Below, piece by piece: positions 50,460 to 59,865 of a stretch of 64,000 nt of DNA. Under the pieces are notes generated by a model. That model did not search any database. It had not been told where the DNA came from and saw only the letters and a program-made list of their open reading frames with translations. Source of the stretch: Chromatiaceae bacterium. Lineage in GTDB: Bacteria; Pseudomonadota; Gammaproteobacteria; Chromatiales; Chromatiaceae. Positions within the stretch are counted from its first letter, which is position 1, and each line of letters begins with the position of its first letter. The translations under genes were made by a program, and so were the position numbers. The DNA lies in NCBI GenBank assembly GCA_027078745.1, contig JALWWO010000002.1, forward strand, positions 124,001-188,000, written 5' to 3'.

Positions 50460-51128
50460 CTAAGCCTCCAGACGGGCTAACATTTGCTCCGCCGCGGCCT
50501 GCTCCGCCGCGCGCCGGCTTCTGCCCCGTCCTTCTGTGGAAAGATCCCGATCCAGCAGGGTGCAGCGGGCCAGAAAAGTTTGGGCATGGGCTGGTCCTTC
50601 TACCGCTAGAATTTCATACCGAGGCAAGGGGCGTCGATCCGCCTGCAATTGTTCCTGAAGACGGGTTTTGGGATCCTTCAACGGTCGATTCGGATCGATC
50701 TTTTCCAAGGCGGGTTCATAGAGCTTCTGGATCACGGCACGAGCGGTCTCGAAGCCCTGATCCAAATAGACCGCCGCGAACAAGGCCTCCAGTGCATCCG
50801 AAAGAATGGAATCCCGATCTTGTCCCCCATCACGCCGTTCTCCCGAACCCAACCGCAGATAGCGACCCAGCTGCAATTCCCGCGCGAGGTCTGCTAGGGC
50901 GCTCTCCTTGACCAGGGAAGAACGCAAGCGGGTGAGTTGGCCTTCCGAAGCTTGGGGAAATCGGTTCCAGAGGATTTCGGCGATGACGAAGCCCAACAGG
51001 GCATCCCCCAGAAATTCCAGTCGTTCGTTGTTCTGTGGGCCCGCGCTGCGATGGGTGAGCGCTTGTTGTAAGCGCTGGGAATCCTGAAATGCGCAACCCA
51101 AGCGGCCGGCGAGGCTCTGCAGTCCCAT
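50460..51128 (-). CDS. rnc: Ribonuclease III
   Basis: Double-strand-specific endoribonuclease that matures rRNA and regulates mRNAs. 222 residues from the ATG that overlaps the DUF4845 stop (TGATG); a GTG one codon earlier is also possible. The catalytic signature NERLEFLGDALLG lies near residue 35 and SDALEALFAAVYLD near 110. The double-stranded RNA-binding domain runs from about 150 (DPKTRLQEQLQ to RSRRAAEQAAAEQML). Confidence 0.97.
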   Translation of the reverse strand: MGLQSLAGRLGCAFQDSQRLQQALTHRSAGPQNNERLEFLGDALLGFVIAEILWNRFPQASEGQLTRLRSSLVKESALADLARELQLGRYLRLGSGERRDGGQDRDSILSDALEALFAAVYLDQGFETARAVIQKLYEPALEKIDPNRPLKDPKTRLQEQLQADRRPLPRYEILAVEGPAHAQTFLARCTLLDRDLSTEGRGRSRRAAEQAAAEQMLARLEA

Positions 51129-51502
51129 CACCGAGGGATCACGACTGCATGGGAAAACTTCATCAGAGCGGAGAGATTCCCGAACAAGGGTTGTACGACC
51201 TCATATTCGATGCTGATCCGGCGCCCCTCGCTCACCCGCTCAAATTTGAAGTCTTTCTTGGTGATGGAACGGATGTCGTTAATGTAGAGTCTTCTGTCAA
51301 TGCGATCGAGGAGCAGGACCTTGCTCAGATCCTTGGACTCGGGATCTTCCTTCACTTCTTCCATGATGGCGCGGATGGTCATGAACTGCATGTAATGGGG
51401 GCCGAGCTTGAACGCCACGGTCAAGAACACGCCGGCAATCCCGATGATGAGCAAGATGCTGATAAATGTCAGACCCTGTTGGGAACGTGGAGAAGGATTC
51501 AT
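51128..51502 (-). CDS. DUF4845 family membrane protein
   Basis: 124 residues with an N-terminal helix near 9-30 (GLTFISILLIIGIAGVFLTV), resembling type IV pilin-like transmembrane segments. A periplasmic domain follows, ending PLFGNLSALMKFSHAVVI. DUF4845 genes are typically placed between lepB and rnc in Beta- and Gammaproteobacteria, as here. The function is unknown. Confidence 0.88.
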   Translation of the reverse strand: MNPSPRSQQGLTFISILLIIGIAGVFLTVAFKLGPHYMQFMTIRAIMEEVKEDPESKDLSKVLLLDRIDRRLYINDIRSITKKDFKFERVSEGRRISIEYEVVQPLFGNLSALMKFSHAVVIPR

Positions 51503-51526
51503 AGTCTTTTCCTCGTGGTTAGTTCC

Positions 51527-52351
51527 TCAGTGAATCCGAGTGCCAATCCGATGCCAATCGATGGGAAAACCCGCTCTGGTGCTGTCCCAGTTCATCCAGA
51601 TTGCAAAGGCCTTGCCGACTAAATTCTTTTCCGGCATCCAGCCCCAACAACGGCTGTCATTGCTGTTGTCCCGATTATCACCCATGACGAAATAATGACC
51701 TTCCGGCACGGTCACAGGCCCGTAGCGCAGTGTCCGGCAGCCTGGAGGCAGATCGGGCACCCCGGGATACACCAGGATGCGATGCACGACCTCGCCCAAT
51801 CGCTCCTCGCGCACCTCGGCACCGCGCATTCGTTGGCCCGATTCCCCCTCGCCCACAAAGGGCCCGAGGTAGGTTTGGGGCATGGGTTCCCCATTGATGT
51901 ACAGGATCTTGTTTCGATAATAGATCTGATCACCGGGCACCCCCACCACCCGCTTGATGTAGTCCGTGCTGGGATCATCCGGAAACCGGAAGACCACCAC
52001 GTCCCCTCGTTGGGGCTCGCCGATTTCCAAGAACTTGGTGTTTAGTACAGGCCAGCGCAAGCCATAGGCAAATTTATTCACCAGGATAAAATCTCCCACC
52101 AGAAGAGTGGGCATCATGGAGCCGGAGGGAATGCGGAAGGGTTCCACGAGAAAGGAACGCAACAGCAGCACGATCAGGAGGACGGGAAAGAACGAACGGG
52201 CGTACTCCACCACCCAGGATTCTCTGGGAGGACTTTCCATTTCCTGGGCATGTTTCCGGCGGCGGGGCGCCAGAAAGAGCGCATCCCATGCCCAGATGCC
52301 ACCGGTGAGCACGGTGGCAGAAACGAGAAAGGCGGGAAAGTCGAAATTCAT
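51527..52351 (-). CDS. lepB: Signal peptidase I
   Basis: Cleaves signal peptides of exported proteins. 274 residues starting MNFDFPAFLVSATVLTGG. Two N-terminal helices are followed by the catalytic serine in RIPSGSMMPTLLVGDF near 90 and the lysine general base in DYIKRVVGVPGDQI near 145. GHYFVMGDNRDNSNDSR near 225 is the conserved box E. It lies 24 nt upstream of the DUF4845 gene and 48 nt after lepA. Confidence 0.97.
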   Translation of the reverse strand: MNFDFPAFLVSATVLTGGIWAWDALFLAPRRRKHAQEMESPPRESWVVEYARSFFPVLLIVLLLRSFLVEPFRIPSGSMMPTLLVGDFILVNKFAYGLRWPVLNTKFLEIGEPQRGDVVVFRFPDDPSTDYIKRVVGVPGDQIYYRNKILYINGEPMPQTYLGPFVGEGESGQRMRGAEVREERLGEVVHRILVYPGVPDLPPGCRTLRYGPVTVPEGHYFVMGDNRDNSNDSRCWGWMPEKNLVGKAFAIWMNWDSTRAGFPIDWHRIGTRIH

Positions 52352-52399
52352 GACAGTGTTAATGAAAACCGAGCTGTGCAAGAAGGAATCGGCAGGCGG

Positions 52400-54205
52400 T
52401 CAATTATCCTTGCCCACCTGCAGAACTGCAAGGAAGGCTTCTTGAGGGATGTCCACCTTGCCCACTTGCTTCATGCGTTTCTTGCCCGCCTTCTGCTTTT
52501 CCAACAGCTTCCGCTTGCGAGTCACATCCCCTCCATAGCATTTGGCAGTGACATTTTTCCGCAGGGCCTTGACTGTGGTGCGGGCGATGATCTTGCTGCC
52601 GATGGCCGCTTGAATGGCCACTTCGAACATTTGGCGGGGGATCAGGGATTTCATCTGCACGGCGAGTTCCCGCCCACGATAAGCGGCTTGCTCCCGATGG
52701 ACGATGAGGGAGAGGGCATCCACCCGTTCCCCGTTGATGAGGATATCCAGCTTGACCAGATCCGCTGCCTGGAAATGTTTGAACTCATATTCAAAGGAAG
52801 CATAGCCCCGGCTGACGGATTTCAACCGGTCGAAGAAATCCAAGACTACCTCGCTCAGGGGCAGTTCATAAGCCACTTGCACTTGCCCCCCCAGATACTG
52901 CAGGTTTTTTTGGACTCCCCGCTTTTCGATGCAGAGCTGTATGACGCCACCCAAATGTTCCTGGGGCACCAGGATGTGGGCTTCGATGATGGGTTCTCGG
53001 ATCTCTCGAATCTGGCCCGGCTCCGGCAGATCCGCGGGATTATCGATCTGGATGATTTCGCCGTTGGTGCGCACCACCTCGTAGACTACTGTGGGCGCAG
53101 TGGTGATGAGATCCAAATTATATTCCCGCTCCAATCGTTCCTGCACGATCTCCATATGGAGCATCCCCAGAAAACCGCAGCGGAAACCGAATCCCAAGGC
53201 CTGGGAAACCTCCGGTTCGTAGAACAGGGCGGCATCGTTGAGGCGCAGCTTGCCCAGCGCATCCCGCAGGTTCTCATAGTCCTCGGCCAGGCTGGGATAG
53301 AGTCCGGCGAATACCCGAGGTTGCACAGCCTTGAAGCCGGGCAAGGGTTCTGCCGCAGGGCGGGCTGCATGGGTGAGGGTGTCCCCCACCGGCGCCCCCT
53401 CGATCTCCTTGATGCCCGCCACCAGAAAGCCTACTTCTCCAGTGTCCAGCACGTCCCGTTCCTGTTTCTTCGGAGTGAAGACGCCCAGGCTGTCCACGAC
53501 ATAGGTGCGTCCCGTGGATAGGATTTGAATCCGATCCCGCACCTGAATGCGCCCGTTGACCACCCGCACCAGGGATACCACCCCTACATAGGGATCGAAC
53601 CAGGAATCGATGATGAGCGCTTGCAACGGGGCCGTTCGGTCTCCCTGGGGCGGTGGGATGCGCTGGACCAAGGCTTCCAGCAGCTCGGAAACGCCTTCGC
53701 CGGTCTTCGCGCTGACCTGCAAGGCATCCTGGGCTTCCAGACCGATGATTTCCTCGATCTGCTGAATCACCCGTTCCGGATCCGCCGAGGGCAGATCGAT
53801 CTTGTTGAGGACGGGCAGCACTTCCAAGCCCTGATCGATGGCGGTGTAGCAGTTGGCCACGCTCTGGGCCTCCACGCCCTGGGCGGCGTCCACTACCAGC
53901 AAAGCCCCCTCACAGGCAGCGAGGGAGCGGGAAACCTCATAGGAAAAATCTACATGGCCCGGGGTGTCGATGAAATTGAGCTGATAGGTCTTCCCGTCCT
54001 TCGCCCGATAGGAGAGGGTTACGCTCTGAGCCTTGATGGTGATCCCCCGCTCCCGCTCCAGTTCCATGGAGTCCAACACCTGGGTGGACATCTCTCGTTC
54101 GCTCAGATTGCCGGAAAGCTGGATAAAGCGATCCGCCAGGGTGGATTTCCCATGATCGATATGGGCGATGATCGAAAAATTGCGGATGTGCTGGAGATCG
54201 GTCAT
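52400..54205 (-). CDS. lepA: Elongation factor 4 (LepA)
   Basis: Ribosomal GTPase that aids initiation or back-translocation. 601 residues: [14 protein letters not shown] near residue 15, [14 protein letters not shown] near 50, [14 protein letters not shown] near 80, [10 protein letters not shown] near 135 and a C-terminal domain ending [17 protein letters not shown]. It heads the lepA-lepB-DUF4845-rnc-era-pdxJ series. An intrinsic terminator for the upstream gene ends only about 20 nt before the ATG, and no clear ribosome site is seen. Confidence 0.98.
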   Translation of the reverse strand: MTDLQHIRNFSIIAHIDHGKSTLADRFIQLSGNLSEREMSTQVLDSMELERERGITIKAQSVTLSYRAKDGKTYQLNFIDTPGHVDFSYEVSRSLAACEGALLVVDAAQGVEAQSVANCYTAIDQGLEVLPVLNKIDLPSADPERVIQQIEEIIGLEAQDALQVSAKTGEGVSELLEALVQRIPPPQGDRTAPLQALIIDSWFDPYVGVVSLVRVVNGRIQVRDRIQILSTGRTYVVDSLGVFTPKKQERDVLDTGEVGFLVAGIKEIEGAPVGDTLTHAARPAAEPLPGFKAVQPRVFAGLYPSLAEDYENLRDALGKLRLNDAALFYEPEVSQALGFGFRCGFLGMLHMEIVQERLEREYNLDLITTAPTVVYEVVRTNGEIIQIDNPADLPEPGQIREIREPIIEAHILVPQEHLGGVIQLCIEKRGVQKNLQYLGGQVQVAYELPLSEVVLDFFDRLKSVSRGYASFEYEFKHFQAADLVKLDILINGERVDALSLIVHREQAAYRGRELAVQMKSLIPRQMFEVAIQAAIGSKIIARTTVKALRKNVTAKCYGGDVTRKRKLLEKQKAGKKRMKQVGKVDIPQEAFLAVLQVGKDN

Positions 54206-54225
54206 CGTTGTGCCAGATGCTGGAT

Positions 54226-54253
54226 AAAAAAACCCACGGCTAGCCGTGGGTTT
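54226..54253 (-). terminator. Intrinsic terminator downstream of the 74-residue protein gene
   Basis: On the minus strand AAACCCACGG-CTAG-CCGTGGG forms a 10-bp perfect stem (with its TTT) and leads into a run of seven T. It is a textbook rho-independent terminator. It would stop transcription from the small gene before lepA. Confidence 0.88.
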
Positions 54254-54299
54254 CTAGGGTGAGCGCTTGAAAGTCCGCTCGGACGCGCAGTACCTAGGC

Positions 54300-54524
54300 T
54301 CAGAAGCGGGAGGAACCGACGATTTCATGGGCGAGATCCACCACCCGATTGGCGATCTCCCGATACTCATGGCGATAGTTGGCCAGCAAGCCTTCCTTGG
54401 ATGCCCAGTAATCCTTGCCAGAAATGCCGTTCTGATGCTCGTATTCGATGAACTGCTTCTGCATTTCCAGCATCTTATCGATGAGTTCCTGGCGCTCTTT
54501 CTTCAAAGCCTCGATATCGCTCAT
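54300..54524 (-). CDS. Small helical protein of unknown function
   Basis: 74 residues starting MSDIEALKKERQELIDKMLE behind a GGGAGAG ribosome site. The N-terminal half is a charged amphipathic helix, likely coiled coil, followed by HQNGISGKDYWASKEGLL and a helical tail ending EIVGSSRF. No membrane segment, cysteine or known motif. Own promoter-like and terminator elements suggest a separately regulated, well-expressed gene. No family was recognised. Confidence 0.7.
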   Translation of the reverse strand: MSDIEALKKERQELIDKMLEMQKQFIEYEHQNGISGKDYWASKEGLLANYRHEYREIANRVVDLAHEIVGSSRF

Positions 54525-54577
54525 GTGTCTCTCCCGAACCACTCCATTTTTAAACGGTTAGCGTATGCAGAATCTTC

Positions 54578-54608
54578 AATATACCATGGGAGCAGGGATT
54601 TCGGTCAA
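54578..54608 (-). promoter_or_regulatory. Candidate promoter of the small helical protein gene
   Basis: TTGACC and TATATT are separated by 19 nt (slightly long) in the gap between ackA and the small gene. Transcription would start about 50 nt before the ATG. Confidence 0.45.
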
Positions 54609-54623
54609 GCCGGAAGACCCGGA

Positions 54624-55826
54624 TCAACCGTCCAGGGCAGCCAGAGCCTGGCGCGCGATCTCCAGTTCCTCATTGGTGGGAATGACCAGTATCGGCACCG
54701 GGCTTTCCGGCGTGGAGATCCGCCGCGCTTCCGAGGCCGATGCTGCATTGGCAGCGGGGTCGAGCTGAATGCCCAGATTCTGCAATCCCTCGCAGGCACA
54801 GGCTCGAACCTTGGGATCATTTTCCCCGATGCCGCCGGTGAAGATCAGGCCGTGCACCTCCCCGAGCAGAGCATAATAGGCCCCCAAGTATTTCTTCAGC
54901 CGATGGCAGAAGACCTGAATGGCTAGGAGGGCCTGAGGATCTCCCTGTTCCGCTTGCCGGTGGATCGCTCGCATGTCGTTGCGGCCGCACAGCCCGCGCA
55001 AACCGCTCTCTCGATTGAGGAGCTGATCGATGCGCGCCCGATCCCATCCCAACTGTTCCATGAGATAGAGGGGCAGGGCGGGATCCAGATCCCCGCAGCG
55101 GGTGCCCATGACCAGCCCTTCCAGGGGCGTGAAGCCCATGGAGGTATCCAAGCATTTTCCCCCGCGCACCGCCGCCACGCTCGCCCCGTTGCCTAGGTGA
55201 AAGGAAATCAGATTGCAGCGCTCCAACGGGCGTTGCAGCAGGGCCGCCCCGCGGCGGCACACATAGGCGTGGGAAGTGCCGTGAAACCCGTACCGCCGCA
55301 CCCCGTGCTTCTCGTAGAGGAATGCCGGCAGGGCATAGCGGTAGGCCGCCGGCGGCATACTCTGATGAAAGGCGGTGTCGAAGACCGCCACTTGGGGAAT
55401 CTGGGGAAAGAGCTTCTGAGCGACCCGAATGCCCGCCAGATTCGCCGGATTGTGCAGGGGTGCTAGGGCGCTCATCCGCTGGATGGTCGCCAACACCTGC
55501 TCATCGATGCGCTTGGGTGCCTGAAAGGCTTCGCCCCCGTGCACTACCCGATGGCCGATGACCGCGAGTTCTTCCATCCGAGACAGCACACCGCTTTCCC
55601 GCAGCCGATGCGCCATGCGCTGTAGGGCTGCGCTGTGATCGGGCATGGGCAGAGTGTCTTGGCAATCCTGCGCCCGGCCCTGTTCATCGATCCAATGGCC
55701 GCGCAACTCGCCCTGAGGTTCTCCGATGCGGCTGAGGGTGCCGGAAGCCAAGGTCTGCCAATCCGATCGGCGGAACAGGCGGTATTTTAGGGAAGAACTG
55801 CCCGCATTGAGCACGAGGATTTTCAT
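54624..55826 (-). CDS. ackA: Acetate kinase
   Basis: Interconverts acetyl phosphate plus ADP and acetate plus ATP. 400 residues: VLNAGSSSLKYRLF at the start, GHRVVHGGEAF near 90, FHGTSHAYVCRR near 180, LGNGASVAAVRGGKCLDTSM near 210 and FTGGIGENDPKVR near 330. It overlaps pta by 4 bp (ATGA), giving a coupled pta-ackA pair. Confidence 0.97.
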   Translation of the reverse strand: MKILVLNAGSSSLKYRLFRRSDWQTLASGTLSRIGEPQGELRGHWIDEQGRAQDCQDTLPMPDHSAALQRMAHRLRESGVLSRMEELAVIGHRVVHGGEAFQAPKRIDEQVLATIQRMSALAPLHNPANLAGIRVAQKLFPQIPQVAVFDTAFHQSMPPAAYRYALPAFLYEKHGVRRYGFHGTSHAYVCRRGAALLQRPLERCNLISFHLGNGASVAAVRGGKCLDTSMGFTPLEGLVMGTRCGDLDPALPLYLMEQLGWDRARIDQLLNRESGLRGLCGRNDMRAIHRQAEQGDPQALLAIQVFCHRLKKYLGAYYALLGEVHGLIFTGGIGENDPKVRACACEGLQNLGIQLDPAANAASASEARRISTPESPVPILVIPTNEELEIARQALAALDG

Positions 55827-57910
55827 GATCGCTCCTGGGCTTGGATGGCGGTGATGGCCACGGTGTTAACGATGTCCGCCACCAAACAACCGCGGCTCAG
55901 ATCGTTCACCGGTTTGTTCAGCCCTTGCAGGATGGGCCCGATGGCCACCGCGCCAGCGCTCCGCTGCACGGCTTTGTAGGTGTTGTTGCCCGTGTTCAGA
56001 TCCGGAAAGATGAACACCGTAGCCTGGCCGGCTACCTCGTTCCCCGGCATCTTGGAGCGGGCCACGCTGGCATCCACGGCGGCATCATACTGCATGGGGC
56101 CGGCGAGCTTGAGATCCGGGCGGCGCTTGCGGGCGATCTCCACCGCGCGGCGCACCCGATCCACATCCGCCCCTTTGCCGGATGTGCCGGTGGAATAGGA
56201 GAGCAGGGCCACCCGAGGTTCGATGCCGAAGGCAGCGGCGGTTTCCGCCGAGGAAATGGCGATGTCCGCGAGCTGCTCCGAAGTGGGGTTGGGATTCACC
56301 GCGCAATCTCCGTAGACCAACACCCGATCCGACAAGCACATGAAGAACACGCTGGAGACAATGCGCACCCCGGGCTTGGTCTTGATGATCTCAAAGGCGG
56401 GGCGGATGGTGTGCTGGGTGGTGTGCACTGCACCGGACACCATGCCATGAGCCTGGTCGTGATAAACCATGCTGGTGCCGAAATAGCTCACGTCCGCCAT
56501 GAGATCATAGGCCATCTGTTCGGAGATGCCCTTGTGGGCCCGCAATCGGTAATAGGTGGCCGCGTACCGTTCCCGCTCTGGTGCTTTCGCCGGATTGATG
56601 ATGGGAATATCCGCCAGCTTCAGCCCTAATTCCCCGATGCGCCGATGGATCTTCTCGGGATCCCCCAGCAGGGTGAGCTCTACCACATCCCGCAGGCGCA
56701 GGATCTCTGCTGCCCGCAAAATGCGTTCGTCCTCCCCTTCCGGCAGCACGATATGCCGGCGCTGGGCTTTGGCCCGCTGGATCAATTCGTATTCAAACAT
56801 GAGGGGCGTGCGGCGGGAGGAATGGCGCAGGCGAATCCGTTCCCGCAGCTTCCCCCCGTCCACCGACTGTTCGAACAGCCCCAGGGCGGCGGCGATCTTG
56901 CGCTCATCCCCGGGGAGAATGGCCACTTCCACCCCTTGCAGGGCCATGGCGGTGCTATAGGTGTCCGTGGGCACCTGGAGCAGGGAAACCTTGGTGCGCT
57001 GCAAGCCCGCCATGAGCTTGCGGACGGTTTCCGCCGGCGCGATTCCGCCGGTGAGGAGCAAGCCGGCCACGCGGGGATAGGTGGAAGCGGCGTCCGCCAG
57101 CAGGCTGGCCAAAATGATGTCCGCCCGATCGCCGGGTGTGATGATGAGGCAGCCCTCTTCCACATAGCGCAGGAATTCCGGCACGCTCATGGCGGCTACC
57201 TTGTAATTGGTCACCACCTGGCTCAGGGCGTCTCGATCCCCGCAGAGACAATCCGCCCGCAGGGCCTGGCGGATTTCCTCTACCGTGGGCCTCTTCAGAT
57301 CGGGCTGTTCGGGCAGTACGGCGCACCATTCTTCCGCCGGCAGGGTGGCCCGCAGTCGGGCTTCCACCTGGGGCACATGGGCAGGGGCTACCCCGTTCAC
57401 AAAGGTAGCCAGCAGTTCGCCCCCTCGGTCGATGAGGGATTCATGGGCGAGCCGCACCGCTTGCAGGATCTCATCCGGTTGACGACCGAAGCCCTTGACC
57501 ACTACCAGGATCAGGCAGCCCAGGTTGTTGGCCAGATCTGTGTTGAAATCGAATTCCAAGGAAGGCACTAAGCCGTCGTAGTCCGTGCCCGCACAGACCA
57601 CCAGATCGCACTGTTCTTCCAGGGCTTTGAACCGGTCCAAAATGTCCTTGAGCAAGGTATCGTACTGCCCGGAAGCCACGAGTTCCTGGGCCCGCGCCGC
57701 GGTGCAGCCGTAGAGCTGTTCTGGCGGGAAAGGCAGGGCGTATCGGCTGCGCATCAGGGCGATGAGGGGATCTTGTTCTACCGGTCCCCGAATCACGGGG
57801 CGGAAGAAACCGACCCGCTGATTCACCGCCCGCAGCAATTCCATGAGGCCCAATGCGACGAGGGATTTTCCGGTGCCGGAACCCGCACCTGCGATATACA
57901 GACTCTGCAT
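55823..57910 (-). CDS. pta: Phosphate acetyltransferase (long form)
   Basis: Makes acetyl phosphate from acetyl-CoA. 695 residues in the three-part long form: an N-terminal P-loop, dethiobiotin-synthetase-like domain (IAGAGSGTGKSLVALGL), a middle DRTGG-like regulatory domain (about 215-330), and the C-terminal PTA domain from about 370 (VLPEGEDERILRAAEIL, YSTGTSGKGADVDRVRRAVE, FPDLNTGNNTYKAVQRSA). It lies 9 nt after an aminotransferase gene and overlaps ackA. Confidence 0.97.
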   Translation of the reverse strand: MQSLYIAGAGSGTGKSLVALGLMELLRAVNQRVGFFRPVIRGPVEQDPLIALMRSRYALPFPPEQLYGCTAARAQELVASGQYDTLLKDILDRFKALEEQCDLVVCAGTDYDGLVPSLEFDFNTDLANNLGCLILVVVKGFGRQPDEILQAVRLAHESLIDRGGELLATFVNGVAPAHVPQVEARLRATLPAEEWCAVLPEQPDLKRPTVEEIRQALRADCLCGDRDALSQVVTNYKVAAMSVPEFLRYVEEGCLIITPGDRADIILASLLADAASTYPRVAGLLLTGGIAPAETVRKLMAGLQRTKVSLLQVPTDTYSTAMALQGVEVAILPGDERKIAAALGLFEQSVDGGKLRERIRLRHSSRRTPLMFEYELIQRAKAQRRHIVLPEGEDERILRAAEILRLRDVVELTLLGDPEKIHRRIGELGLKLADIPIINPAKAPERERYAATYYRLRAHKGISEQMAYDLMADVSYFGTSMVYHDQAHGMVSGAVHTTQHTIRPAFEIIKTKPGVRIVSSVFFMCLSDRVLVYGDCAVNPNPTSEQLADIAISSAETAAAFGIEPRVALLSYSTGTSGKGADVDRVRRAVEIARKRRPDLKLAGPMQYDAAVDASVARSKMPGNEVAGQATVFIFPDLNTGNNTYKAVQRSAGAVAIGPILQGLNKPVNDLSRGCLVADIVNTVAITAIQAQERS

Positions 57911-57919
57911 GATCCTGTC

Positions 57920-59086
57920 TCATCCTCCTAAGAATCGCTCGATCCTAGCCACACCTTCCGCCAAGGTATTCAGATCTTGGGTATAGGCGAAGCGCACCGC
58001 GCGTTCTGGCGCACGGGTCTCGAAATCCAGTCCAGGGGTCAGGGCCACCCCCTGTTGTTCCAGAAGCTCTTCCGCAAAGCGGGCGCTGTCCTCGGTGAGC
58101 TGGCGCACATCTGCATAGAGGTAGAAAGCCCCATGCGGCGGCGCGGGGAAGCGAAAGCCCAGCTTCTCCAGGGCAGACCGCAGGAAGTCCCGCCGCTGCT
58201 GAAAGATCCGGCGGCGTTCTTCTAAAATCGCTAGGGTTTCCGGTGTGAAGGCTGCTAGAGCGGCATATTGGGAGAGGGTGGGGGGCGCCAGATAGAGATT
58301 CTGGGCCAGCCGATCCAGAACGGGCACCGCATCCCGCGGGGCTACGATCCAGCCCAGCCGCCAGCCGGTCATGCCGAAGTACTTGGAAAAGCTGTTCACC
58401 ACGTACAGCCCGGCTTCCCCACAGGCCAGGGCAGTATGAGGGGCTGTCTCATAGTTCAGCCCTTGATAGAGTTCATCCACCAAGAGCGCCATGCCTTGGG
58501 CCCGAACCCGTTCGTAGAGCTGGCGCAATCCTTCCGGTTCCAGGCAAGCGCCTGTGGGATTGGCGGGACTGGCCACCAGCGCCAGCCGGAGATCCCGCTC
58601 TTCGGGCACCTGATCCGCCTGGAGCTGATAGCGGGTCTCCGGCCCCACGGCCACCGAATGCACCCGGCCCCCCAGCAGGGAAACGAGCTGGCGATTGCAG
58701 GGATAGCCGGGTTCTGGAAGCAGCACCGCCTCCCCGGGGTCGAACAGGGCCATGAGCAAGAGTTGCAGGCCGCCGGAAGCGCCGGGGGTGAGGAGGATGC
58801 GTTCGGGGTCCAGGTCGATGCTGAAGCGCTCCCCGTAGAAATCGGCGATGGCCTGCCGCAGCTGGGGCAAGCCGCGGGCGGGCGTGTACTGGGTATGTCC
58901 CGCTGCCAACGCCCGCTGGCCGGCGGCGACGATGGGCGCCGGCGTGGGGAAATCTGGCTCGCCGATCTCCAGATGCACGATGGAACGGCCCGCCGCTTCC
59001 AATTGTTTGGCCCGTTCCAACAGGTGCATCACCCGAAAGGGCGATACTTGATCCGCCCGACGGGCGAGCCGTTCAGCCAATGCCAT
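57920..59086 (-). CDS. Class I/II pyridoxal phosphate aminotransferase
   Basis: 388 residues starting MALAERLARRADQVSPFRVM. Landmarks: HLEIGEPDFPTPAPIV near 38, YTPARGLPQLRQAIA near 68, ASPANPTGA near 168, DELYQGLNYE near 203 and the PLP lysine in VVNSFSKYFGMTGWRLGWIV near 235. It belongs to the aspartate aminotransferase subgroup I-gamma; the substrate is unknown. It overlaps the CbbY-like phosphatase gene by 14 bp and precedes pta by 9 nt, an unusual neighbourhood. Confidence 0.9.
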   Translation of the reverse strand: MALAERLARRADQVSPFRVMHLLERAKQLEAAGRSIVHLEIGEPDFPTPAPIVAAGQRALAAGHTQYTPARGLPQLRQAIADFYGERFSIDLDPERILLTPGASGGLQLLLMALFDPGEAVLLPEPGYPCNRQLVSLLGGRVHSVAVGPETRYQLQADQVPEERDLRLALVASPANPTGACLEPEGLRQLYERVRAQGMALLVDELYQGLNYETAPHTALACGEAGLYVVNSFSKYFGMTGWRLGWIVAPRDAVPVLDRLAQNLYLAPPTLSQYAALAAFTPETLAILEERRRIFQQRRDFLRSALEKLGFRFPAPPHGAFYLYADVRQLTEDSARFAEELLEQQGVALTPGLDFETRAPERAVRFAYTQDLNTLAEGVARIERFLGG

Positions 59087-59852
59087 ATACCTGTCGATGC
59101 AGCCGATCCAAGGCTTCCAGATCCACATAGGGATGGGGAGCCAGGGTGCCCGCGATCACCCGCGCCGGCCGATCCGGCTCCCCCAAACTGTCCAGTACCA
59201 GGGGCGCTGCCCCGAAATCCTGCCCTTGGGTGTAGGTGCTCGTGGTCACTAGCAGGGCGTGCAAACCCGCCTCCCAAGCGGAACGGGCGCCGTTGTCCGA
59301 GTCTTCGATCGCGATGCAATCCCGCGGGGGCAAGCCGAGCTGATCCAAGGCGAGCTGATAGATGTCCGGCGCGGGCTTTTTGCGGGGGACCACATCGCCC
59401 GCGGCGATGACAGCAAACCAATCCCGCAGCCCGGGGGGGCCGGAAGCTTCCAAGAGGGCGATCACGTTCTCCGGCGTGGTGGTGGTGGCGATGGCCAGAC
59501 GGATGCCCGCCTGCCGCGCTTGCGTCAACAGGCGCATCACCCCCGGGCGCAGGGGTAGACTACCCTTCCGCAGCAGGTCCAGATAATGGGTGGTCTTGCT
59601 GCGGTGCAGTTTGGGAATAAAGGTCTCCAGAGATTCCGGCGGGGAGAAAGCCGGCAGCCAGCGTTCCAGATAGTAGCGGATGCGCTCCTTGCCGCCGGTC
59701 ACCGCCAGAAGTTCCCCGTACAGGGAAACCGACCAATCCCAATCCAAACCGGCTTCCCGAAAGGCAGCGTTGAAGGCAACTCGGTGCCCGTCTCGCTCCG
59801 TATCCGCCAAGGTGCCATCCACATCGAAGATCAGCGCTTTGAACCCGTACAT
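59073..59852 (-). CDS. CbbY-like HAD phosphatase
   Basis: 259 residues of HAD subfamily IA. Motif I is LIFDVDGTLADTERDGHRVAF at the N terminus (here split as DVDGT with the following TLADTE). Motif II is AIATTTTPENV near 120, the lysine lies in VVPRKKPAPDIYQ near 160, and the acidic motif is AIEDSDNGARSAWEA near 185. The HRVAFN extension of motif I is typical of CbbY, which removes the Rubisco inhibitor xylulose-1,5-bisphosphate. This would link it to cbbQ and cbbO functionally. Phosphoglycolate phosphatase is an alternative. Confidence 0.82.
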   Translation of the reverse strand: MYGFKALIFDVDGTLADTERDGHRVAFNAAFREAGLDWDWSVSLYGELLAVTGGKERIRYYLERWLPAFSPPESLETFIPKLHRSKTTHYLDLLRKGSLPLRPGVMRLLTQARQAGIRLAIATTTTPENVIALLEASGPPGLRDWFAVIAAGDVVPRKKPAPDIYQLALDQLGLPPRDCIAIEDSDNGARSAWEAGLHALLVTTSTYTQGQDFGAAPLVLDSLGEPDRPARVIAGTLAPHPYVDLEALDRLHRQVYGIG

Positions 59853-59865
59853 CTCTTGCGCACAG

